From Amycolatopsis sp. CA-126428 (GTDB lineage: Bacteria > Actinomycetota > Actinomycetes > Mycobacteriales > Pseudonocardiaceae), in the NCBI RefSeq assembly GCF_002904335.1, contig NZ_PPHF01000187.1, positions 124,001-188,000 of the forward strand: a DNA stretch of 64,000 nt, given 5' to 3'. Position numbers and translations under genes: made by a program. Under the pieces are notes generated by a model that was not told where the DNA came from, searched no databases, and was given only the letters and a program-made list of their open reading frames with translations. Shown here piece after piece: positions 34,575 to 43,863 of this stretch; within the stretch, counting starts at the first letter, position 1, and every line of letters starts with the position of its first letter.

Positions 34575-35426
34575 TCACACGCCGACCACCGCCTCGCCGC
34601 CCGTGTGCGCTTCGTGCTGCGCGACGACCTGCCGCCAGAGCCGCTCGCGCTCCTCGTCCGTGAACTGCGCCGGTGAGACGCCGAACACGTCGGCCGCCGC
34701 CGTCCACCAGGCCGGCGGCGACTCGATCAGCTCCTTGACGCCGTGGCGGTTCAGGGTCAGCGCCCGCAGGGTGTCGACGCCGGCCGCGTCGCGCCGCTGG
34801 AGCACGCAGACCCGCACGAACCCGGACTCCGGCGCCGTCGACAGCCACGCGTGCTTCTCGGCGAAGTCGGCCATCTCCGCCGGGCCGGGTGCGAAGTCGA
34901 AGCCGGTGAAGCTGCCCGAGGGGTCGTGGTCGAACCGCCAGCCACCCGGCGCCACCTCCGACGGCCGCAGCCGGTAGGTGTGCGGGCCCTGGACGTAGGT
35001 GCCTTCCCGGAGGGGGAGCGGCTCGTGGAGGCCGTCGCCCAGCCCGGCGTCCACCAGCCAGGTCGCCGACGGGTCTTCGGGCAGGCCGGTGACGGTCAGG
35101 GCCAGGTGGTTCCGGTCGACGTTCGGCGCGTCCGCGGCGCCGCCCTGCACCCCGCCGTGGTGGCGCGTGACCTGGTATCCGAGGGCCCGCAGCAGCGCCG
35201 AGAACGCCCCGTTCAGGTGGTAGCAGTACCCGCCGCGGCCCCGCAGGATCCGCGCCAGCGACGCCGACGGCTCGAGCGAGGTCGTCCGCCCGAGCTGGAT
35301 CTCCAGCGGCTCGTACGGCACCCGTTCCACGTGTGCCGCGTGCAGCCGCCGCAGGGCGCCGGCGCTCGGCGGCTCCGCGTCGAGGCCGAGCCGCTGCAGG
35401 TATCCGGTGACGTCGAAGTTCCCCAT
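34575..35426 (-). CDS. nat: Arylamine N-acetyltransferase
   Basis: A 283-residue cysteine-based acetyltransferase. Catalytic Cys in RGRGGYCYHLN, His in NHLALTV and Asp in LVDAGLGD complete the triad. It transfers acetyl or other acyl from CoA to arylamines and hydrazines; in actinobacteria homologues also act in steroid or antibiotic pathways. It converges with the racemase (2 bp apart) and diverges from the rhomboid gene by 91 bp. Confidence 0.92.
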   Translation of the reverse strand: MGNFDVTGYLQRLGLDAEPPSAGALRRLHAAHVERVPYEPLEIQLGRTTSLEPSASLARILRGRGGYCYHLNGAFSALLRALGYQVTRHHGGVQGGAADAPNVDRNHLALTVTGLPEDPSATWLVDAGLGDGLHEPLPLREGTYVQGPHTYRLRPSEVAPGGWRFDHDPSGSFTGFDFAPGPAEMADFAEKHAWLSTAPESGFVRVCVLQRRDAAGVDTLRALTLNRHGVKELIESPPAWWTAAADVFGVSPAQFTDEERERLWRQVVAQHEAHTGGEAVVGV

Positions 35427-35517
35427 GCCGCCACGGTAGCGGCGACCCCCGACAAAACCCGCGGATCAGGGATTTCACCCGAGGTGGAGGGGCCACGGCC
35501 CGCCGTAGCCTCGAAGG

Positions 35518-36147
35518 GTGAGCACCTTGAGCCCCGCCCCGGAAACCGCCGCCGCCAAGCGCGTGCTGCCGCCGAAGCCGGTGGCGGCCGCGATCGTCGC
35601 GCTGTCGTTCACCCTGCTGCTGTACCTGGTCGAGCTGGTCGACGTCATCCTCCCCGGTGACCTCGACCAGGGCGGCATCCACTCGCGGGCGCTGTCCGGG
35701 CTGGACGGCGTGCTGTTCGCCCCGGTCCTGCACTCGGGCTGGTCGCACCTGTTCGCGAACACCGTCCCGGTGCTGGTGTTCTCCTTCCTCGCGATGGCCG
35801 CCGGAATCGGCCGGTTCGCGCTGGTCACGGCCATCATCTGGGTGGTTTCCGGGCTCGGCGTGTGGCTGATCGGGCCGTCGGACGGCGTCACCGTCGGCGC
35901 GTCCGGGCTGGCCTTCGGCTGGCTCGCCTACCTGCTGGTCCGCGGCCTGTTCAACCGCGCGGCCGGGCAGATCGTGGTCGCCGTCGTCCTGCTCGGCGTG
36001 TGGAGCGGCATGCTGGCCGGGCTGCTGCCGGGCAACCCCGGCGTCTCCTGGCAGGGCCACCTCTTCGGCGCGCTGGCCGGCGTTCTCGCGGCCTGGCTGA
36101 CCACCCGCCGGGCCGGCAAAGCCGCGCCGGGTAACCTCGAAGCGTGA
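35518..36147 (+). CDS. Rhomboid family intramembrane serine protease
   Basis: A 209-residue protein with six membrane segments. Catalytic Ser in GASGLAFG, His in WQGHLFG and the HLFAN motif are intact. It cleaves membrane proteins within the bilayer; targets unknown. Syntenic with Rv1337, and its stop overlaps the murI start by 4 nt. Confidence 0.92.
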   Translation: MSTLSPAPETAAAKRVLPPKPVAAAIVALSFTLLLYLVELVDVILPGDLDQGGIHSRALSGLDGVLFAPVLHSGWSHLFANTVPVLVFSFLAMAAGIGRFALVTAIIWVVSGLGVWLIGPSDGVTVGASGLAFGWLAYLLVRGLFNRAAGQIVVAVVLLGVWSGMLAGLLPGNPGVSWQGHLFGALAGVLAAWLTTRRAGKAAPGNLEA

Positions 36148-36950
36148 CGTCTCCGCCCGCTGATGGCCCGATCGGTGTGTTCGATTCCGGCGTCGGCGGG
36201 CTGACCGTCGCGAGGGCGATCCTCGAGCAGCTGCCCGCCGAGCAGCTCCGCTACGTCGGCGACACGGCGCACAACCCGTACGGCCCGCTCCCGATCGCCA
36301 CCGCCCGCAGCTATGCGCTCGCGGCGCTCGACGAGCTGGTCGAGAGCGGCGTGAAGGCACTGGTGATCGCCTGCAACACGGCGTCCGCGGCCTGCCTGCG
36401 CGACGCGCGCGAGCGCTACGACGTCCCGGTGATCGAGGTCGTCCTGCCCGCCGCGCGCCGCGCCGTCGTGGCGACGCACACCGGCCGCGTCGGCGTGATC
36501 GGCACCGAGGGCACCGTGCGGTCGCGGGCCTACGAAGACGCCTTCGCCGCGGCGCCCGCCATCACGCTGACCAGCGTCGCCTGCCCGCGGTTCGTCGACT
36601 TCGTCGAGCGCGGCATCACGACCGGGCGCCAGGTGCTGGGGCTGGCGCAGGGCTACCTCCAGCCGCTGCTCGACGCCCAGGTCGACACGCTCGTCCTCGG
36701 CTGCACGCACTACCCGCTGCTGCAGGGCGTGCTGCAGATCGTGATGGGCCAGGAAGTCACCCTGGTGAGCAGCGCGGACGAGACCGCCAAGGACCTCGTC
36801 CGCGTGCTGACCGAGGGGGACTTGCTGACCACGCGGGAGACCCCGCCGCGGCACGAGTTCCTCGCCACCGGCTCGGCGGAGCCGTTCACCCGGCTCGCCC
36901 AGCGGTTCATGGGGTTCGCGCCAGGTGTCCTCGCTCCCACCACCGCGTGA
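36144..36950 (+). CDS. murI: Glutamate racemase
   Basis: A 268-residue racemase supplying D-glutamate for peptidoglycan. Starts with GVFDSGVGGLTV, catalytic Cys in ACNTASA and the second in LGCTHYP. GTG overlaps the rhomboid stop. Essential in most bacteria. Confidence 0.96.
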   Translation: MTSPPADGPIGVFDSGVGGLTVARAILEQLPAEQLRYVGDTAHNPYGPLPIATARSYALAALDELVESGVKALVIACNTASAACLRDARERYDVPVIEVVLPAARRAVVATHTGRVGVIGTEGTVRSRAYEDAFAAAPAITLTSVACPRFVDFVERGITTGRQVLGLAQGYLQPLLDAQVDTLVLGCTHYPLLQGVLQIVMGQEVTLVSSADETAKDLVRVLTEGDLLTTRETPPRHEFLATGSAEPFTRLAQRFMGFAPGVLAPTTA

Positions 36951-36979
36951 TCGCGGCGGTGGACGCTTAGGGTGTCGTC

Positions 36980-37747
36980 GTGCGACTGACCATCCTCGGG
37001 TGCTCCGGCAGCATCCCCGGGCCGAACGCCGCCGCGTCCGGCTACCTGGTCGAGGCCGAGGGCTTCCTGCTCGGCCTCGAACTCGGCAACGGCACGCTCG
37101 CGCAGCTGCAGGCCGTGGCCGACCCGTTCGACCTGGACGCGCTCGTGCTCACGCACCTGCACCCCGACCACTGCGCCGACGTCAGCGCGCTCACCGTCCT
37201 GCGGCGCTACCACCCGGCGCCGCCGTACCCGGCCCGCCCGCGGCTGCTGCCGCTGTACGCCCCGCCGGACGCCCCGGTCCGGCTGGCCAACGCCTACGCC
37301 CCCAACGAGACCGAGCGGGCCGTCACGGACCTCTCCGACGTCTACGAGTTCCGGCCGCTGCGGCCCGAGCCGTTCCGGATCGGGCCGTTCGAGGCCGTCG
37401 CGGTCGAGGTCGACCACCCGACCCCGGCGTACGGGCTGCGGCTCTCCTACGGCGGCCGGATCCTCGCGTTCACCGGCGACACCGGGCCGTGTGCGGCGCT
37501 GAACGAGCTCGCCGACGGCGTCGACCTGCTGCTCGCCGAGGCGTCCTGGACGGACTCGGCCGAACGCCCGGCCGGCGTGCACCTGTCGGGCAAGCAGGCC
37601 GGTGAGCTGGCCCGTGACGCCGGCGTCGGGCGGCTGCTGCTGACGCACATCGCGCCCTGGACCGACGCCGGGGCGGTGCTGGCCGAGGCTTCGGCCGGGT
37701 TCCCCGGCGCCGAGGTCGTCAAGCAGGGTGCCGTCTACGACGTCTGA
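36980..37747 (+). CDS. MBL-fold hydrolase, Rv1339-like
   Basis: A 255-residue metallo-beta-lactamase-fold protein with THLHPDHCAD, matching the RNase Z/phosphodiesterase pattern. Its M. tuberculosis orthologue in the same gene position, Rv1339, has been described as a cAMP phosphodiesterase, so a cyclic nucleotide role is likely. GTG start 29 bp after murI, then rph 23 bp later. Confidence 0.88.
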   Translation: MRLTILGCSGSIPGPNAAASGYLVEAEGFLLGLELGNGTLAQLQAVADPFDLDALVLTHLHPDHCADVSALTVLRRYHPAPPYPARPRLLPLYAPPDAPVRLANAYAPNETERAVTDLSDVYEFRPLRPEPFRIGPFEAVAVEVDHPTPAYGLRLSYGGRILAFTGDTGPCAALNELADGVDLLLAEASWTDSAERPAGVHLSGKQAGELARDAGVGRLLLTHIAPWTDAGAVLAEASAGFPGAEVVKQGAVYDV

Positions 37748-37770
37748 GCGCGCGGTCATAGAGTGCACGT

Positions 37771-38547
37771 GTGGCTCGTAAAGATGGCAGGAACGACGAC
37801 CAGCTCCGCGACATCAAGATCACCCGGGGATTCCAGCAGTGGCCGGCGGGGTCGGTGCTGATCGAATTCGGCAACACGCGGGTGCTGTGCGCGGCGAGCG
37901 TCACCGAAGGGGTGCCGCGCTGGCGGGCCGGCTCCGGCCTCGGCTGGGTGACGGCCGAGTACGCGATGCTGCCGTCCGCGACCAGCACGCGCAGTGACCG
38001 CGAGTCGGTGAAGGGCCGGATCGGCGGCCGCACGCACGAGATCTCGCGGCTGATCGGCCGCTCGCTGCGGGCCTGCATCGACCTGGCGGCGCTGGGCGAG
38101 AACACGATCGTCATCGACTGCGACGTCATCCAGGCCGACGGCGGCACCCGCACGGCGGCGGTGACCGGCGGTTACGTGGCCCTGGCGGACGCGATCACCT
38201 GGCTGGGCGCGGCGAACCGGCTGAACGACCCGCAGCCGCTGTCGTCGTCGGTGGCGGCGGTGAGCGTCGGCGTGGTCGACGGCCGGGTCCGGCTCGACCT
38301 GCCGTACGAAGAGGACTCGCGCGCCGAGGTCGACATGAACGTGGTGGCCACCGACGCGGGCACCCTGATCGAGGTCCAGGGCACCGGCGAGGGCGCCACC
38401 TTCGCCCGGTCCACTTTGGACACGATGCTCGACCTGGCGCTCGCGGGCTGCGCGGAGCTGACCCGCCTGCAGAACGAGGCCCTGGCGCTGCCCTACCCGG
38501 GTGAGCTGCCGGAACCGCGCCCGGACAAGAAGAAGGGCTCGAAGTGA
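37771..38547 (+). CDS. rph: Ribonuclease PH
   Basis: A 258-residue phosphorolytic 3'-exoribonuclease for tRNA ends. Signature segments include VLIEFGNTRVLCAASV, GWVTAEYAMLPSAT and DCDVIQADGGTRTAA. Forms hexameric rings. Its stop overlaps rdgB by 4 nt. Confidence 0.96.
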   Translation: MARKDGRNDDQLRDIKITRGFQQWPAGSVLIEFGNTRVLCAASVTEGVPRWRAGSGLGWVTAEYAMLPSATSTRSDRESVKGRIGGRTHEISRLIGRSLRACIDLAALGENTIVIDCDVIQADGGTRTAAVTGGYVALADAITWLGAANRLNDPQPLSSSVAAVSVGVVDGRVRLDLPYEEDSRAEVDMNVVATDAGTLIEVQGTGEGATFARSTLDTMLDLALAGCAELTRLQNEALALPYPGELPEPRPDKKKGSK

Positions 38548-39146
38548 CGAAGCTGCTTCTGGCTACGCGCAACGCGAAGAAGCTGGGCGAGCTGCGGCGG
38601 ATCGTGGCCGCGGAAGGTCTTTCGGGCCTCGAGGTGATCGGCCTCGCGGACGTGCCCGACTTCCCCGAGGCACCCGAGACGGCCCCGGATTTCGAGGGCA
38701 ACGCGGTGGCGAAGGCGCGTGACGCGGTGGCGGCTTGTGGTTTGCCGGCCATCGCTGACGATTCGGGCATCGCGGTCGACGCGTTGAACGGGATGCCGGG
38801 GGTGCTGTCGGCCCGGTGGTCCGGGCGCCACGGGGACGACGAGGCAAACCTGGATCTGGTGCTGGGACAGCTTCGTGACGTGCCCGACGAGCGCCGCGGA
38901 GCCCAGTTCGTCTGCGCCGCGGCTTTGGTGCTGCCCTCGGGCGAGGAGACGGTGGTCCGGGGCGAATGGCGCGGCACGCTGGTCCGGGAACGACGTGGGG
39001 TGAACGGCTTCGGGTACGACCCGATCTTCCGGCCGGACGGCGAGAGCCGGACGTCGGCGGAGATGGAGCCGGCGGAGAAGGACGCGGTTTCCCACCGGGG
39101 GCTGGCTTTGCGGGCGCTGCTGCCGGCGCTGCGCGAGCTGGCTTAA
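38544..39146 (+). CDS. rdgB: XTP/dITP diphosphatase (RdgB/HAM1)
   Basis: A 200-residue house-cleaning pyrophosphatase that removes non-canonical purine triphosphates. Motifs: LLATRNAKKLGEL at the start, IADDSGIAVDAL and NGFGYDPIF with SHRGLA near the end. Its stop overlaps the convergent NACHT gene stop by 4 bp, so the two transcripts meet tail to tail. Confidence 0.96.
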   Translation: MTKLLLATRNAKKLGELRRIVAAEGLSGLEVIGLADVPDFPEAPETAPDFEGNAVAKARDAVAACGLPAIADDSGIAVDALNGMPGVLSARWSGRHGDDEANLDLVLGQLRDVPDERRGAQFVCAAALVLPSGEETVVRGEWRGTLVRERRGVNGFGYDPIFRPDGESRTSAEMEPAEKDAVSHRGLALRALLPALRELA

Positions 39147-42100
39147 CTCAGCCGCACGCCGGGGCCGAGCTTTTCGGCGCCGCGATGGGCGGTATCGATC
39201 AGCTCGACGGTGATCCGCAGGTCGGCCAGCGGGGTGAGGTCGACGGGTTCCGAGACTTGTTCGAGGACCAGCCGTCGAATTCCGGGCAGTGTGGCTACGA
39301 AACTGAGATCGATGGCCGGCGTGTAGTAAATGGTCAACTCGCTCAAAGGCAACCGCGACAGCTCGTGGGCGTTCTTGATGATCGGGTAGCCGAGTGTTAT
39401 TTCTGTGGCATTCGAAAACTTCTCGGCGATCACTTTCATGTCGACTTCGGTGAAACGTTCGTCTTTGTCGAAATGCAAACCGACATAGATCACTCGCTTT
39501 AGTGGTGCGCTTCGGGCGATGAGCTGTGGCGTGCACTCCCAGAGGTTGAGGTTTTTCAGATTCTCCAGTGAGTCCAGTGCATCGAGGTTCTCGATGGTGT
39601 ACACGGCGTTGAGGGCCAGAAAGCGGATCGGCAGCCCCGCAAGCGCGTTCAAGTTGCGCCAGGGAGTCTCGCAAAAGAGAGTGAGGTTCCGAAGACCGTT
39701 CAGCCGGCTCAGGTGCCGGACGTTGGTGTATCTGTTTGCGAAGAACAGGAGCACGTACTTGAGCTGTTTGTGCTTGGTCAGTGGCCTCAGGTCGACTGTG
39801 GCGTCGGTGTCGAACGTCACCCCGACTGATTGAAGGCCGGGAGCACCTTCGAGCCAGGACAGGTCGCGGTGGCGTTCCGTGTCCAGGCGAATTTCCAGAT
39901 CGGTCAGTTTTTTCAATCGGTGAACGTGGGGCAGCAGCCGGCTCGCTCCGATGCTGATCGTCCCGTGGTCCAGGGGAGAATCTGCCAGCACGGTGGCGGC
40001 GAATTGTGCTGGTTCGAAGTATTCCCACGCTTGGGCAAGCTGTGCTTGCACTCCCTTGCGCGGATCTCGAGCGTAACTCCGCAGCAGTTGCAATGCATCG
40101 TTACCCGCAGTGAGAGCTGCCGCCCGCACCGACGCCGCCGCTGCGGCCTCGGAGAGTCCCTCCAGGCTGGGCGGCAGATAGCGCAGGATCCGATGGCCGA
40201 TCGAAGCCAGCGAGCGCGTTTCCCGGAGGCTGCGCGGCGGCACCAGCTGCTCACGGATCACCGCCTCCACCCGCTCGATGACAGCCGGATCGGCGTTGCT
40301 CACCGTCTCCAGGCACGCCGCCGCCAGCAGCCGCAAATGGCGTGCGTGACGGTGTTCCGCGTCCGCCCGGTCCAAGATCCCGGTCAGCAACGTCCCCGCC
40401 TGGTGGTGCTTCGCGTGGCCGCACGCCATCACGAAGGTCTCCCACCACGTGTCCAGGTGCGCCCGGTCGATCAACGTCTCCAGGTGGTCCTGTTCCGTCG
40501 CCTCGTTGGCCGCCAAGCACTCCTGGAACGTCCGGTGCACGAAGTCCACCCGGCCCCGCACCGGCTCACGCAGCACGCCGCTGCGCTCGAGCAAGTGGTC
40601 CAGGACTTCGGACGGCGTGTGGTCGACGTGCGGCAGCGAAGGCAGCCGACGCGCGACGTGCGACAGCACCCGCTCCTTCGGCAGCTCGACCTTCGACGCC
40701 AGCGAAAGCCGCCAAGCCAGGTCGCCCAGCAAGATCTGCTTCTGCGCCTCCGTCAGGATCACGCCGATGCGGCGCTCCGCGTCGCGCAGGTGCAACAGCA
40801 TCGACAACGCCTTGCGGTACAGGTCCATCCGGTCGCGCGGCAGCTCGGACCGGTGCGCCAGGTTGAGCGCGCACAACATCGCGCACAGCAACGGACTCGC
40901 TGCCAGAGTCCGCAGGTGGGGCCGGGAATCGAGCTGGTTCAGCAGCCGGCGCTGGCCCGCGGCCAGGTCGGTGTCCGGGCGGACCGTCCCGCCCGCCGCG
41001 GCCGCCTTGTGCCAGCGGGCCACCAAGGCCTGGATGTCGTCCGCGCTCATCGGCTCCAGGAGGACGCAGCCAAAGCCCTCCTGGGCCAGCCAGCGCTGGT
41101 CGGCCGCCGCCGTCCGGGATGTCACCACGATCACCGTCCCCGGGAACGCCGAAGACAGCTTGCGCAGCCAGGCCTTGACCTCGCGGCGGTGGCTGGTACC
41201 GACCTCGTCGACGCCGTCGACCAGCACCATCGCCCGGCCGCTGCCGAGGATGCGGCGAGCCCAGCCCTCCGGCGGCGCCAGCATCGGCGCGATGTGCGCG
41301 AGGAACTCCTCCGGCCGCGGCAACGGCTCGGCGGCGAAGCTCCGCAGCCGGATGGGGAACGGTACCCGGCCGTTCCAACCTTCGAGCTTGCCGCTGAAGC
41401 CGGCGCGGGCCGCCGTCACGGCCAGCCAGTCCAGCAGTGTCGTCTTGCCCGACCCGGCCTCGCCCCGGACCAGGACGTGCGTGGTGCCGCTGAGCGCCAT
41501 CTCGACGCGCATGGTGGCGCTGCTCGCGCGGTCCTGCCGCTTCTCGAACCACAGCTCGTCCATGCGCCGCTCGGCCCGGCGGGGTTCGCCCTCGGGGGAG
41601 ACGCTCAAGCTCAGGTAGGCCACCGTCAGCGGCAACGCCGGCTGGTCGTCCATCGTCAGGCCGAGCAGCTCGAGCCGGTCGAGGTCGCGGGCAAGCTGGC
41701 GGAGGTACGCCGCTTCGAACTCGGCGTCGTGGTCGACACCCTCGGGGGCGGCGAGGCTCGTCTTCGGCACCCGGGCCAGCAGCTCTTCGAGCTGTTCGCT
41801 CTGGCGGCCGAGCCGGCCGAGGACGTCGGCGAGCGCGCGGGGCTGGAACGACGGCAGGTGGCGCACCACCTGGACGAGGTGGCGGCACGCCTGGTCCAGC
41901 GCCAGCTCGTACAAGGCGGCCGCCTTCGGGGCGAGGAGCCGCTCGCGCGGGAGGTCGCCGCGGATCTTCCTGGCCAGCTGCTCGGGATCCGCGTCCGCTG
42001 CCAGCAGCGCCGCGTCGGACAGGTCCGCCGTGGCCAACGCGTCTTCCACCGCCAGGAAGGCCGCTTCGATCTCGTGCTCCGGAAGCGTCGAGAAGCGGTC

Positions 42101-42322
42101 GGCGAGGATCGGCTCCAGCTGCTCGGCCACCTGCATGCCGATGTGCCGGACGAGGTTCTCCAGCTTGGCCCGCTCCAGCGGCCCCTTCAGTTCACCCGCC
42201 GCCAGGTCCACCAAATCGGCGGACCGGGCGATGCCGGCCTTTCGCCGTTGCAACCACGACTTCGCCGCGGCCGAGGCGATCTGGCCGCCGAGCTTGAGTG
42301 CCGGCCCCTCCAGGCTCGTCAC
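39143..42322 (-). CDS. NACHT-domain STAND ATPase with LRR-like C-terminus
   Basis: A 1059-residue cytoplasmic protein. Residues 1-200 are helical, resembling the N-terminal helical domains of actinobacterial NACHT proteins. Walker A GEAGSGKTT is at 287-295, Walker B VLVDGVDEV at 366-374, VTSRT at 400-404 and the NACHT-typical FVHRTFQECLAA at 594-605. Residues about 790-1045 contain irregular leucine-rich repeats (such as LNGLRNLTLF, LDSLENLKNLNLW). Bacterial NACHT proteins include anti-phage sensors; that role is inferred here. No enzymatic effector is recognisable. GTG start lies 4 bp after the bcp stop with no ribosome site. Its 3' third is much less GC-rich than the rest. Confidence 0.9.
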   Translation of the reverse strand: MTSLEGPALKLGGQIASAAAKSWLQRRKAGIARSADLVDLAAGELKGPLERAKLENLVRHIGMQVAEQLEPILADRFSTLPEHEIEAAFLAVEDALATADLSDAALLAADADPEQLARKIRGDLPRERLLAPKAAALYELALDQACRHLVQVVRHLPSFQPRALADVLGRLGRQSEQLEELLARVPKTSLAAPEGVDHDAEFEAAYLRQLARDLDRLELLGLTMDDQPALPLTVAYLSLSVSPEGEPRRAERRMDELWFEKRQDRASSATMRVEMALSGTTHVLVRGEAGSGKTTLLDWLAVTAARAGFSGKLEGWNGRVPFPIRLRSFAAEPLPRPEEFLAHIAPMLAPPEGWARRILGSGRAMVLVDGVDEVGTSHRREVKAWLRKLSSAFPGTVIVVTSRTAAADQRWLAQEGFGCVLLEPMSADDIQALVARWHKAAAAGGTVRPDTDLAAGQRRLLNQLDSRPHLRTLAASPLLCAMLCALNLAHRSELPRDRMDLYRKALSMLLHLRDAERRIGVILTEAQKQILLGDLAWRLSLASKVELPKERVLSHVARRLPSLPHVDHTPSEVLDHLLERSGVLREPVRGRVDFVHRTFQECLAANEATEQDHLETLIDRAHLDTWWETFVMACGHAKHHQAGTLLTGILDRADAEHRHARHLRLLAAACLETVSNADPAVIERVEAVIREQLVPPRSLRETRSLASIGHRILRYLPPSLEGLSEAAAAASVRAAALTAGNDALQLLRSYARDPRKGVQAQLAQAWEYFEPAQFAATVLADSPLDHGTISIGASRLLPHVHRLKKLTDLEIRLDTERHRDLSWLEGAPGLQSVGVTFDTDATVDLRPLTKHKQLKYVLLFFANRYTNVRHLSRLNGLRNLTLFCETPWRNLNALAGLPIRFLALNAVYTIENLDALDSLENLKNLNLWECTPQLIARSAPLKRVIYVGLHFDKDERFTEVDMKVIAEKFSNATEITLGYPIIKNAHELSRLPLSELTIYYTPAIDLSFVATLPGIRRLVLEQVSEPVDLTPLADLRITVELIDTAHRGAEKLGPGVRLS

Positions 42323-42326
42323 GGCG

Positions 42327-42800
42327 TCAGGATGCCAGGCCGAGGTCCCGGATCAGCTTCGCCACGTGGCCGGTCGCCCGGACGTTGTAGAAGGCGTGGG
42401 CGATCTTGCCGTCGGCGTCGACGACGAACGTCGAGCGGATCACGCCCAGGTACGTCTTGCCGTAGTTCTTCTTCTCGCCGTACGCGCCCCACGCTTCGAT
42501 GACCGTCTTCTCGGGGTCACCCAGCAGCGGGAACGTGAGGCCTTCGTTCGCAACGAACTTCGCGAGCTTCGCCTGCTTGTCCGGCGAGATGCCGACGACC
42601 TGGTAGCCGGCGTCGTTCAGCTCGGCGAGGTTGTCGCGGAAGTCGCAGGCCTGCTTGGTGCAGCCCGGTGTGCTCGCCGCCGGGTAGAAGTACACGACGA
42701 CGGACCGGCCGCGGAAGTCGCGCAGCGACACTTCCTTGCCCTCGCTGTCGGGCAGGGTGAAGTCCGGGGCTTCGTCACCGGGGGAAAGGCGCTCGGTCAT
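42327..42800 (-). CDS. bcp: Thioredoxin-dependent thiol peroxidase (Bcp/PrxQ)
   Basis: A 157-residue peroxiredoxin. The PAASTPGCTKQACDFRD segment holds peroxidatic and resolving cysteines five residues apart, as in Bcp. It reduces hydroperoxides with thioredoxin. It sits between a lipoprotein gene (15 bp upstream) and the NACHT gene (4 bp downstream), all on one strand. Confidence 0.95.
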   Translation of the reverse strand: MTERLSPGDEAPDFTLPDSEGKEVSLRDFRGRSVVVYFYPAASTPGCTKQACDFRDNLAELNDAGYQVVGISPDKQAKLAKFVANEGLTFPLLGDPEKTVIEAWGAYGEKKNYGKTYLGVIRSTFVVDADGKIAHAFYNVRATGHVAKLIRDLGLAS

Positions 42801-42815
42801 GCCCCGAGCCTAGCG

Positions 42816-43361
42816 TCAGGCGGGACCGCAGTAGGTGACCGCGACGGCCTCGGTCGCGCTCGGGCGGATCTGCAGCCGCAGCTGCGTCTGCTCGCGCGGG
42901 ACCGCGAACGCCAGCGTGATGTGCACCGAGCGGCCCGGCATGACGTCCTTGCCCGCGTCGGTGATGCCGGTGAAGCCCTGGGTGGTGTCCACGACCTGCT
43001 TGACCGCGGCGCCGCTCGAGGTGGCGGTCACGTTGAGGCCCGAGAGCTTGTACGTCGTCGAGCCGTCGTTGGTCAGCTGGACGTCGAAGGCCGCGCCGCG
43101 CGGGCTCTGCGGGTACGCCGACGGGCTGGGCCGGAACGACTGCGGGGAGCCGACCGAGATGGTGAGGCCGCTGGCGAACCGGTGGTCGGCGCCGAACTTG
43201 AGGTCGTGGCCCGCCGGGGAGACCGAGGCGCCGGCGCCCGCGGGGGAGCCGGCCGCGCCGAGGGCCGCGGTGCCGTCGTGAGCCGAGGGGACCCCGCACG
43301 CCACCGCCAGGCCGAGCAGTCCTGCGGTGAACATGATCTTGCGGGTGCGCGCGAGCGCCAT
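42816..43361 (-). CDS. Secreted/lipoprotein with DUF4352-like domain
   Basis: A 181-residue protein with basic N-terminus, hydrophobic stretch and LAVAC, an imperfect lipobox, then a Gly/Ala/Ser linker. The rest resembles the immunoglobulin-like DUF4352 fold: AAFDVQLTNDGSTTYKL, then PGRSVHITLAFAVP. Probably anchored outside the membrane. ATG at 43361. First gene of lipoprotein-bcp-NACHT. Confidence 0.78.
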   Translation of the reverse strand: MALARTRKIMFTAGLLGLAVACGVPSAHDGTAALGAAGSPAGAGASVSPAGHDLKFGADHRFASGLTISVGSPQSFRPSPSAYPQSPRGAAFDVQLTNDGSTTYKLSGLNVTATSSGAAVKQVVDTTQGFTGITDAGKDVMPGRSVHITLAFAVPREQTQLRLQIRPSATEAVAVTYCGPA

Positions 43362-43551
43362 TGCGGGTACTCCAGTCGGCGGGTCGGGTGCCGTCGGCAA
43401 CGGGGGATTGCCGGGCGAACCCGCTCCACTCTGGCCGTGATCGCGCGCGGTTACGAGGCGCAACCGGGGGTTGTCGCGCACCTGGTGCCACCCCGTGGCC
43501 AATCCGTGACCGGAACGGCACGGCTGGTGACAATCTTTGGCCACATGCCAC

Positions 43552-43734
43552 TTAAACCGCGAGCGCGAACAACAGGATGAAGATCGCGACGCCGGCCACC
43601 CACGCCGCCATCAGCCAGCCGAAATCCCGGACCGGGTCGACCGCCCGGCTCTCTTCGCCCGGCACGTACACGCCGCGTTCCTCGAACCAGTCCACCCAGC
43701 GGGCGATCCAGTGCAACGGATTGCGCGACGACAT
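43552..43734 (-). CDS. Small single-TM membrane protein
   Basis: A 60-residue protein, soluble amphipathic N-half (NPLHWIARWVDWFEERGVYVPG) and one TM at about 40-60 ending at the C-terminus. Conserved-looking with stable codon usage; no named family recognised. Confidence 0.65.
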   Translation of the reverse strand: MSSRNPLHWIARWVDWFEERGVYVPGEESRAVDPVRDFGWLMAAWVAGVAIFILLFALAV

Positions 43735-43863
43735 GCTTCACCTCCGGGGGCGCGTTTCCCCCGTCACAGTACGCGTTCGGCCACGCACGCCGGAAGACGC
43801 GGGCGGCCGTCCACTTCCGACAGGCCACGGCCGGGTGAACCTCGGTGCCACTCGTGTAGAAAC

